Under the pieces are notes generated by a model. It had not been told where the DNA came from and did not search any database. It saw nothing but the letters and a program-made list of their open reading frames with translations. This document shows positions 36,096-45,800 of a stretch of 64,000 bases of DNA, one piece after another. Position 1 is the first letter of the stretch. Each line of letters begins with the position of its first letter. This DNA comes from [Clostridium] citroniae WAL-17108 (GTDB taxonomy: Bacteria; Bacillota; Clostridia; Lachnospirales; Lachnospiraceae), in NCBI RefSeq assembly GCF_000233455.1, contig NZ_JH376420.1, positions 763,829 to 827,828 of the forward strand. The letters are read 5' to 3'. The translations under genes and the position numbers were made by a program.

Positions 36096-38105
36096 TCATG
36101 GTCCAGTGGACACTGTTTCTTCGATTCCATTAGGGATAAGGCCGGAATCGGTGTTTGGTACCACCACGACAGTCATATCCGTCCCAAATTCTTTGTCACC
36201 GCCAGGCCCAATTTTGCTGCCGGTACCGGGAACAATCCCGGCATCCACACCCGAACCAGGGGTTATATCCGGCCCGGATTCCATACCCGAACCTATGCCA
36301 GGTTCGATTGAAGGCTGGGAATTTGATTGTGGGGTCCCATTTTCCACTGACTCATTCCCCGCCTCATTTCCTGCCCCATCTACTGCCCCATTCTCTGCCT
36401 CATTCTCTGCCTCATTACTAGTCTCATTCCCCAGTCCCTTCCCAGTCTCATCCCCCTGTCCCTTCCCTGTCCCTTCCCCTGTCTGCATCTGAACGTCCTG
36501 GGCTGTCGGCATATCCGCCGATGTGGGCTTTGTGTCTTCTTTTTGGCCGGATGGGGATGTTTTTCCGGAGGATATATTGGTTGTCTTTTCCTCCTCTGTC
36601 CCTTCCATGTGATAGCAGAGCACCGGGATCCCGGCTTCAATGTTCTCAAATATGGTTTTTGCAACAGCCGGAGGAAGATTGATACAGCCGTGGGATCCAT
36701 TTTTCTTATAGATCGTCCCCCCAAAGCTGGAACGCCAGTAACCGTCATGCATTCCTATATTCCCGTTAAACGGCATCCAATATGTGACCGGCGTATTGTA
36801 ATTCTTTCCTCTCAAAACTGCATTTCTCTGCTTATAGGTCAAATCGTAAGCGCCTGCCGGAGTGCTCCATCCCTTTGCCTCATTACCGGAGACAAAATCA
36901 GATTCGACCAGCAGCCTTCCGTCTTTATAATAGTATAAATGCTGGGCTGTAAGATTCATTTCCACATAAGTGGTTCCGTAATCAGGGCCGTCATGGCTGG
37001 CCGCTGTCTGAAGATACACTGGCTCCCGCTCCCGGCTTTTGCCGGACAGGATGATTGCTGTCAATTCATCTGTTTCCTTCTGTTGGTCGATCATCCAGCC
37101 ATAATGCCCTTTTGTAATGGCCACCGTGGGACCATAGGCGGTCTTAAGTTCCTTTGCTTTATAGGCTGTATTGTACTTCTTTGCCAGCCCCTGGACATAT
37201 GCCTCTGCCTTTGACCTGTCTATCACCACTGTTCCGTTTCCGTCATCGGACAGCCACCACATAATGGCAGTTCCATCCAACACCTCGCTGCGGCTTCCAA
37301 ACCGGTAGGTCACAACCGTATCCGCATATGGTTTCCAGCGCTCCAGCCTGGATTTAAGATCCGGATCATGTTCCAGGATTTCCGGGCTTTTATAAACGCC
37401 TGCCTGTTCCAGTGAGATCCGTTGCTGTAAACCGGCAACTGCTTTTTCTGTCTCTTCCAAAAGCAGCTGAGGATCCGGACAATTTCCATATTCCTCCGGA
37501 ATGATCTGAAGTCCCTCTCCGCTGACATAGGCCAAGTGTGCGTCCTCCGGTTCCCTGGTCTGCTCCGGCTTCAGGCATGCCAGACTAAGAACCTCCTGTT
37601 CAAACTTCCCTTTATCAAAGGAAACCATATAATCCTGCCCGTACTCCTCCCCCTTAATGCATCGGATTCCCCATAACAGTGGATTCTGATATTCCAGTAT
37701 TGTCTCCAGGCATCCGTCAAAGACCGGTGCAAGACCAATGTCCCTGCCCAGGATACGCTCCTCTTTTCCGTCCCTCTCCTCCACCACCAGTTCATAGCCG
37801 CTGATACCTTCGGTGATCTTTGACTTGACCTCCTCCAGATCCATCCCTGATACAGAGATCCCCCCTATCACGGTATTAGGAAGAAACACTTTGTTATATT
37901 TCAGGCTGAATAGCAAATAAACAACCACTGCTGCAATCACTAAAACCTGTATCATACGTCTGATGCATCTCTGCCGCTTTCTACTGCGGCGTTTCCGTTT
38001 CCCAGATGTGTATGGTTTCCGCTCTCCGCCCACGCTCTGTTTTCCCCGTCTTGGGCTGCCCTGGCCCTTAGCCGCGCTCCTGGATCTTTCCAACCGTTCA
38101 TTCAT
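36096..38105 (-). CDS. Membrane-anchored L,D-transpeptidase (YkuD) with VanW/PG-binding-type domain
   Basis: 669 aa from ATG 38105 (AGAGAGGG upstream, TATAAT just before it); an upstream ATG at 38174 precedes that promoter-like sequence. A highly basic N terminus (RKRRSRKRQRC) leads to one membrane helix (VLVIAAVVVYLLFSL). Then come two putative peptidoglycan-binding modules, and a YkuD domain with HDGYWRSSFGG...GSHGCINLPP (catalytic Cys about residue 470). After about residue 500 the tail is low-complexity, with NEAENEAENG and GNEAGNES runs followed by Pro/Gly/Asp-rich sequence. It cross-links peptidoglycan (3-3 bonds) or attaches proteins at the outer membrane face. The long extension is unusual. 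Confidence 0.9.
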   Translation of the reverse strand: MNERLERSRSAAKGQGSPRRGKQSVGGERKPYTSGKRKRRSRKRQRCIRRMIQVLVIAAVVVYLLFSLKYNKVFLPNTVIGGISVSGMDLEEVKSKITEGISGYELVVEERDGKEERILGRDIGLAPVFDGCLETILEYQNPLLWGIRCIKGEEYGQDYMVSFDKGKFEQEVLSLACLKPEQTREPEDAHLAYVSGEGLQIIPEEYGNCPDPQLLLEETEKAVAGLQQRISLEQAGVYKSPEILEHDPDLKSRLERWKPYADTVVTYRFGSRSEVLDGTAIMWWLSDDGNGTVVIDRSKAEAYVQGLAKKYNTAYKAKELKTAYGPTVAITKGHYGWMIDQQKETDELTAIILSGKSREREPVYLQTAASHDGPDYGTTYVEMNLTAQHLYYYKDGRLLVESDFVSGNEAKGWSTPAGAYDLTYKQRNAVLRGKNYNTPVTYWMPFNGNIGMHDGYWRSSFGGTIYKKNGSHGCINLPPAVAKTIFENIEAGIPVLCYHMEGTEEEKTTNISSGKTSPSGQKEDTKPTSADMPTAQDVQMQTGEGTGKGQGDETGKGLGNETSNEAENEAENGAVDGAGNEAGNESVENGTPQSNSQPSIEPGIGSGMESGPDITPGSGVDAGIVPGTGSKIGPGGDKEFGTDMTVVVVPNTDSGLIPNGIEETVSTGP

Positions 38106-38231
38106 GTTGCTGATATCCCTCTCTATTATAAACTGACGCTTTTCTGCTGCATTTTCATAGCAATATTGTAGCATTAACTTTGTATTGCGAGAACCGGAGA
38201 ATTGTATGGCGTATAATTTCGGTCAGCAAGC

Positions 38232-38267
38232 AAAGAGGGACCGGCGCATGGCGCACGGTCCTTCTTT
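38232..38267. terminator. Hairpin between the GntR-like and L,D-transpeptidase genes
   Basis: AAAGAGGGACCG (38232-38243) pairs with CGGTCCTTCTTT (38256-38267), one G-U, loop 12. It follows the minus-strand GntR-like gene by 20 bp. T-tract weak. Confidence 0.5.
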
Positions 38268-38286
38268 GGTATGATCATTCAAATTA

Positions 38287-39690
38287 TCAGCGGGATATTG
38301 GTCTCGGCTTTACATCGGATACGAATTTACGGGCCTCCCGTTCCTCCTGCTCCATGATCCGCCTCCAGGCATCCGAAAACTCTTCCAGCCTGTTTTCGCA
38401 CAGCAATGTGCTTATCTCCTTTGCGAATCCTGTATATCTCGCCTGAATGTTTTGGTTTCTGATCCGATACAGCATCACCGGGTATCCCCAGGTCAGCAGT
38501 CTTTGCAGCTTATGATAGCATTCACGTACGGTTGCCAGAGGGCAATACTGATCAATCCATTTAAAATACGCTTCAAAACATAGATGCACTCTTTTTTCCT
38601 GAATGAGTTGGGTAAATTTTCCGGTCAGGCGCTTCAGCTCCTCCGCCGTACATTCCTTAATGGTATACATTGTAATATCACGTATCGTCAGCGCAAAAAT
38701 CTGAAGGCTTTCCAGATATAGGCTCATTCCTTCCAGGATACCGGGCATCCCGAAATTCAGTTTGGCTGTTCTCATAACCACCAGGGTTCCCTTTCCATGG
38801 AATGACTGGGTAACTCCCATTTGTGACAAAAGTTCCAGGGTGCGCCGTACCGTGGCCACGGATACATGATACTTTTGGGCAATCTGGGGCAGGGAGGGAA
38901 GATAGGTGCCAATCTGATATTCCCCTTTTACCACTTCCCAGATGAGATGGCCTGCAAGGGAATATTTGATCTGAGGCCTGCGGCGGTAAATATTCCACTG
39001 AAAGGGAATCCTGCTGCTGCCAATTAAATATTTAGTTCCTTCCTCCCTGATAAAGCGGGACAGGTCATCCATCAATTCTTTGTATGAGCCAAAAAAGATC
39101 TCCCTCAATAGCTCAATGATCTCATGATTGGACATCCCCGTGTTCATCGGTTCCTGGTTTTCCAGCCGATTATCCGTAAGATATGGGAAACGCAGATAGC
39201 GGATTTCTTCCCAAAACAGGTTCAGGATCAGCTTATTATTCAGCGTTCCCAAAGTCAGGCTGTAAAGTTCCACCAATACTGATATGACCCCCAGTGAGGG
39301 AAAGGCAAGGGCATTCCGTATCTTATCCCAGTCCTGCTGCGTCCCTTTCCTAAGTCCCTCCAGCCACAATGGCCCCATAAGCAGCGGGGCCGATTGGATC
39401 ATATCTTTGATCCCTTCTTCACGGAGGGCAAAATACTTTGCTGCATGTTCCTTTACATCGCCTGATTTGGCCGCATATGTAACCACCGCTGTCTGATTGC
39501 CGGTCATTTTTATATGGCCCTTTCGCACCAGCAGTTCCAGGGCCGAATGAACGGCGGCAGGACTCATATGGAAAAACCGCCCTGTCTCCGGGATAGACGG
39601 CAGGCATTCGCCGCATTTATATACCGCAAAAAGGATTCTGGATTCAAAATATTCGTAAATCACACGGTATAGCCCGTCATCTGTATACAT
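38287..39690 (-). CDS. Tandem-GntR transcriptional regulator (duplicated winged-helix architecture)
   Basis: A 467-aa protein with two GntR-type winged helices. The first is at residues 5-72 (LPSIPETGRFFHMSPAAVHSALELLVRKGHIKMTG). The second is at about 245-312 (LPSLPQIAQKYHVSVATVRRTLELLSQMGVTQSFHGKGTLVV). Each is followed by a helical stretch of about 150 residues that resembles the other only loosely. Ordinary GntR proteins have one winged helix and are 220-250 aa. The target is unknown. Direct repeats at 39703-39740 before its start suggest autoregulation. It lies between the L,D-transpeptidase and the fibre operon and could control either. Confidence 0.8.
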   Translation of the reverse strand: MYTDDGLYRVIYEYFESRILFAVYKCGECLPSIPETGRFFHMSPAAVHSALELLVRKGHIKMTGNQTAVVTYAAKSGDVKEHAAKYFALREEGIKDMIQSAPLLMGPLWLEGLRKGTQQDWDKIRNALAFPSLGVISVLVELYSLTLGTLNNKLILNLFWEEIRYLRFPYLTDNRLENQEPMNTGMSNHEIIELLREIFFGSYKELMDDLSRFIREEGTKYLIGSSRIPFQWNIYRRRPQIKYSLAGHLIWEVVKGEYQIGTYLPSLPQIAQKYHVSVATVRRTLELLSQMGVTQSFHGKGTLVVMRTAKLNFGMPGILEGMSLYLESLQIFALTIRDITMYTIKECTAEELKRLTGKFTQLIQEKRVHLCFEAYFKWIDQYCPLATVRECYHKLQRLLTWGYPVMLYRIRNQNIQARYTGFAKEISTLLCENRLEEFSDAWRRIMEQEEREARKFVSDVKPRPISR

Positions 39691-39702
39691 ATCGTTTCAC
39701 CG

Positions 39703-39740
39703 GGCCGGCATTTTCATGTCATTTGGCCAGCATTATCATG
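39703..39740. promoter_or_regulatory. Two 16-bp direct repeats, 22 bp apart, upstream of the tandem-GntR gene
   Basis: GGCCGGCATTTTCATG (39703-39718) and GGCCAGCATTATCATG (39725-39740) match at 14 of 16 positions, spaced 22 bp (two helical turns). A protein with two winged helices could bind both on one DNA face. Confidence 0.6.
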
Positions 39741-39809
39741 ACCGGACCAATCCTATGCGGCGCGTTCCCTTCTTTTGCAGTTGTTTTAATGTATTGTAAA
39801 TTCTTGTTT

Positions 39810-42800
39810 TTATTTTTGCACGATTATATTATACAACGCGCTTTGATCTCCCAAAATAAAGATAAGTCGATAGGTCCCGTCCTGTGCATTTTGAGGAACA
39901 GCAATTGTAACAGAAGCATTATCCTCTGTCATTTGATTCTCTCCCGGGTCGATTTTTGTATTGCCCTTTATCTCCCAGCCTTCAACTCCAATATATGTAC
40001 CGTTTTCTTTTTTCCTGACCTCAACCTGAATCTTTGTGGGCTGTTCCACGTATTCCATTAAATATGATACCGTAAATGGGATAACTGTTCCCGGTGCAGC
40101 CACACGTCCCTCTTTTTCGTCTGCTTCCACACTAAGGTTATATACGGGATCAGCCTTTACTTCATAGGATACCCCGGTACTGCTGATAAGGCTTTTACCG
40201 GCATTTATACCTACTGCGAAAAGTTGAGCCTCCATACGATTGCCTTCCAAAGATAAACCCGTTGTATGGGTCGTATCCATAATAACCGTTTGGTCCTGGT
40301 TTTCATTCAGGATCAGGTACACATTTCCATTAATTGGATAGTAGTTTTTGTCTCCGTAAATAAATACGGTCCCCTTGGGGAACTCTTTCCCCGCCTGCGA
40401 TGAGAGCACCACTGCGGTTTTGTCTGATAGACGTGCATCCTGCTGTACGGAAACGGATATGCTTATGCTGTGTTCTCCTCTGGAAAAACCGCCCTGGCTG
40501 CCCAGTGTTATTGCAGCCATTGAATTATTGACTGTAAAATCCCCTCCTTTGGAGTCAGCTCCCGTGTCATTGCGCAGTCTGAGACTATATTCATCCGGTT
40601 TCAGGCCGCTTGTTCCGTCAAATGATACTATGACTGTAATGGTTTTAGAGGCAACGTTTTCTGTGAATTTATTGCTCTCCCACATCTGTGTAAAATGATT
40701 CAGCGGGATTTTCCCGTCCTGTTCCGTTCCCATTACAGTATAGAGATAGCATTGGCTTCCGCTCAGAAGTGTAAGCTTTGTACCGGCCGGCAGCTCATGT
40801 TTTGATCCATCTCCATTCTGCAGCTCCAGCCACACGCCGGAAGCGCCAATGACAGAATCCTGATTTTGAAGGGTAAAGGCCGCTGTAACAGAACTCTCCC
40901 GGGATATCACCACCGGTCCGGTATCCATCATGCCATTATATTGTTTTCCTGGCGCCATCCCGATAGCCGAAACAATGGATTCCTTCCAATGTATATTCAG
41001 TGTGACAGGCACCTGATTTCCATCCCCGTCCGTCAGGGTCAAAATAATCTCATCCGTGTCCTTAGGCGTAAAATCACCATTATTGTATAGCACAAAATCC
41101 ATTGGCGCCTCATACCGGCTGTCCGTGGTGCCGAGAAAGACCGCGCCCAATGATTTGTCATATGTGTACAGATCATATGGTTCACTCATCAGATTTGCAG
41201 TATTCCACCCCTGGCTCTGAACAGGCTGCAATGTAATTGCCACATCATAACCTTCCAGATCAGCTTTCACTGCTTTTAAGGCAATCCCGCTTTCAGGTAC
41301 CTTTATTCCGGCCAGGCTCAGGCTTCTGCTGGAATCCGCCGGGATCACCATTCTTCCCGTATAGCTTCCGCTCTCTGTTGCATAGAGATCAACGGTCTGT
41401 TCTGACAGCGCACTTGCTCTGGTGACGATCTCCACATTCAAGGTTACCACTTCCATCAGGTTGTTTCCCGCATAGCGTTCCACCACCACGGTCACAGTTC
41501 CCAGGTTCTGGCTTACCCGGATGCCGTCATTGTAATAGGTCAGATTAAATTCAATTTTGGGGATACCTGTACTATCCTGGACCGGCGCCGTGTAATCCCA
41601 ATCCTTTCCAATAACAGAGTTACTGCCGTTCTTAAGCGCCGTTTTATCGGAAATGACTCTGGACATCACATCCCCGTCTCCCAGCTCCTGCCGCATCATC
41701 AACCCAAAAGTGGTTGCCGGTGTGTTTTGTATCCTCTCTTTTTCCTGTGTTTCATCAATATCCACACCTGATGTAATCCATGTCCCTGTCTCCTGGTCCA
41801 GCCCTGCATCCACCAAAGCCAGTTTATCCGACAGCGTAATCTCACTGATAACATATCTGGAATCCTGCGCATCATCTATGGGAGGAAGCTCGATGGTACC
41901 TTCTGCAACAGCAAATCCATCCTCGCCCTGACCCGCATCCCCCAAATTCCGGGCAGTCAGAACCACATGGCGTGTAGCGCTGGCATTTTCCCCGGCCACT
42001 TTCCAGTAGCGGTACAATGTTCCTATATTGGTGTACCCCAGTTCCATATCTTCTCCGGGCACTACAAACCCTCCATCCGCTGGATTCAGGTCTGAGGTCT
42101 TTACTCTGGCAAATGCATATGCCTCTGCCGTATCTCCCGCGATCATATAAAAATATCCTGTAACAGCACCGTATTCCTCAGAGCCGTCCTGGGCTGTGCT
42201 GGAAATACGAAATACCGTTCCTGTGGCAAGGACCACTGTATTGGGAATATCCGCAAGGGTATCTTTAGTCACCGCATGATCCTCAGTTTGATCCATACTT
42301 TTCAGGTTTGCCACCCCATTGGATGCTGAATCCAATACCAATGTGCTTCCATCTTCTAAAACCAGGCTGTTCCCTAGTTTACCCAGGTTCTCGAAATTCC
42401 CCTTGTCTCCAATCCTGTTTAATGAATAAAGGGCCGTCTGGTTGGAATTGGCAACATCCGACTGGCCGGCCAGCCGGACATGGGACTGGATCAGACGTAC
42501 CTGGTCTGCTCTTTGTATTGACGTGACTGCGCCGCTAACCTGCTCCGGCTGACCCGTGTCAGGGGCAGCCGTGCCAAAATGATCCAGCGTTACCAGACGC
42601 ACGTCACCTGCATCACAGGATGCACCGCTGCCAAACACGCCTCCCCCTATCTCCATCTTTCCGGCACCGGCCCCATTAAAGCCATATCCGGTTCCGTCAA
42701 TATAAATATGGGAAAAACCGTTCACTGTTATAGTGTCATAGTCCAGATCAGCGCCGTCACCTCCGTAATCTCCTCCCGCATAGACCGAACCTCCCACAAC

Positions 42801-45800
42801 CAGGTCAGATGCACCCAAAACCGGCTTTTCGTCTGCATGGGATTTATAATAATTACATTTATCAACGGCCCCTGATCCAATGTGGACATGAGTGGATCCA
42901 TTGACAATCCCCTGAAATCCTCCGCCAAAGACCTTTCCTGTAACCGTACCGCCTGTCAGATTCACAAACACAAGACCGGCTGCGGAAGTCTCGTCCTGGA
43001 CTCCGCTTTTGCCGTCATTACTCAGTTCGCTTCCTCCATAGATATTTCCCCGCACCCATCCGCCTTCCATATTAACGGTGGAGCCTCCGTAAACAAAGCG
43101 GTCATCTGTCTTTCCCAGAGCCCCTCCATATATGGAGCCGTTTACCGTCCCGTTGGTCATATGTACAGCAGTCCTCCCATATGTGAGTCCTTCCTCCCCG
43201 CCTCCGTAAACATTTCCTTTGACGGTTCCCCCATTGATCATTACTTTTGTTGAACCCCGGACCTGGGCTGTCTTTCCTCCCCCGTAGATATAGCCTTCCA
43301 CAACTCCGTCCTTTATTTCAACCGTTACTTTGGTATCCTCACATACACGGGCACATGTTTCATACCCTGTCTTGCTGACGCCTTGGCCTCCGCCGTAGAT
43401 ATTGCCCCGGATCGTGCCTCCGCACACCGTGATATTGGCTTCCCCATTGAGATATGCGTTTTCCTTGCCGTACTCTTTGTCAATATAGCCTTTACCGCTT
43501 GCATATATACTGCCTGTTATAACAGCGTCATTGTCTATGGTAATGTTCGCTTGTCCGGTTAAGCTTCCAAACTCAGATGCCGGGGTACCGTTTTCTTCAT
43601 TGCCGCCGCTCACCTCCGAATCTCCGCCTATGCCTGCGGCATATATATTTCCCACAGTCCCCCCTGATACCTCTATATTTACCACTGACGGCTCTCCGCC
43701 GCTTACCACATATGCGGCGGAACCGGAACCATAGATGTTTGCGACATTTCCTCCCGTTACATGAATATCCAGTTTTCCCTGATAGGTTGGAATCCCTGTG
43801 TTCCTTCCCGAACCAGCACCATAGACATCCGTAACAGACCCGCCTGAAATATTTATCATTGTATTACCGCTATAGGGAGCTTTCACTTTATCGTAACCCT
43901 GGCATCCGCCGATCAGTTTTACTACTGTTCCTCCTTTAATATTGACGCTCACATTTCCATTCTTAATTTCCCCGCTGGCGCTTCCGGCTACGATACTGCT
44001 GACAACTGCGGTTCCGTCCACTGTGATAACCGCCTCGTTATCATTTGCGTCAACTGACGTTTTACTCCGTATATACCCGATGATCCTGTTAATCCGGCCA
44101 CTGCGGACTTCAATTCTGCCCGGTTTGACTGTCAAAGTCCCGTCTTTTGATGCTCCGTACAAATACAATCCGTTACATGTAACATCATCTCCAATGAGTA
44201 TACTATATCCATTGCCGTATATATGGCCCATGTCCCCCAAGGTCAGTGACTCAAAAGCGATATCTCCATATAGATAGAAGTCACTTGTTGCTGTTGCTGT
44301 GGTGCTGAAAAATTCAGTATTCTTTGTGATTCCTTTAATGGTCACAGGAACCGGAACATCCTTTAAAAAATGGGACACAGCGTCATAGTCATAATTTTGG
44401 AGTAAAATAATCTGGTTGTTATCCGCAGTTCCGCCCTCATCAGCGGGCTTTAATTTTGCAGCAGCCGCCTCAATTGTTTTAACCGGGGCACTCTCTATGC
44501 CTGGATTACTGTCGTTTCCATTGGTCTGGTCCACATAGACTGTTTCAAGCACAGCCACACCGTTTGCAGGTTCCGAGTACAGTGTATCAGGATTCTCTGC
44601 TCCAAAAGTCCTGGCCAGCTGAAGGAGCGTCACCGCACAGCGGAACCGCTTTGTGATATCTCCCGCTTCTACCAGACGCTCATATACAGGAGAGTCCGCG
44701 CCGGTGATGTCTTCCCATCCCCCATCCTCCCGGATATCCCCATCCTGTTCAGAACATTGCCACTGATACAAAAAGGCATATCCGTCCAGGCTTTTTACAG
44801 CTTCTTCTGTATCCTTATTGATCAAGGTGTAGACCGCGCGCTCCCCTTCCCGGTCCGCCTTAACACCCAGTTGGCATGTTCCAATGGCCTTCCATGCGGA
44901 ATACAGGCTTAGATAAACGTCCTCTCCCACATCCATATACGCTCCGGGCGCCAATGCTTCCTCCGGTCCTGTCCCCGGCGCCAAGGTCCACCCGGCAAAC
45001 TCTGTGGAAAAAAGGGCATTATCATCCCATGGGGACGTTATTTCTTCCGGGCATTCCGGCAGACAGATCTGACCTTCACGGGCCGGAAGTTCCATTTCCG
45101 CCACATCATCCAGGGCCACTGTAATATAACTGTCCGCCATCATATAACCGGCACATTCCGCTGCTTCAATAAATGTATCATTATCCGGAGAGCAGATGAC
45201 CATACCGGTCTGTCCCTCATAGAAAATTGTTTCCGGATTCTCTATCTTCTGCTGTGAAATATATTCAATGTCATAATCCGGATCTTTATCCTTATGGGTA
45301 TTGGAATCCTTTTTGGTGTTACTCCCTTTATCTTCCTTTCCTGCCTCAATCCCGGAAGGAAAATCCTGGGTTTGGCCATCCTCCTTGTCAGGGTTACCCG
45401 TATCAGGATTCACCGTATCATCTTCTGATGTCCCTGTTATATCCCCGGCCGTGGAATTGGTTTCATTGCCAGAACTGTCGTCCTTGGATGAGCCATTATC
45501 CTGCTCCTTGCCGCTGCTGTTCTGGGAAGAATCATCTCCCGGTAAATCCGGGGCGGTATCGGATGAGCCGGAGTTGTCTTCAGAATTATCTTCGGTGTTG
45601 TCTTCTGAGTTATCTTCAGAATTATCTCCGGAATTGTCTTTAGAATTGTCTTCGGAATTATCTCCACCAGTGTCTGAATTACCCTTGCCGGTATCGGTGT
45701 TTTCCCCGGAGTTGTCCGGAGTACCATCACTTGTACCGGCGTTTTCTCCGGCAGCGTCTGAACTGCCGCCATTTGTATCAACATTCTCTATGCCGCTGTC

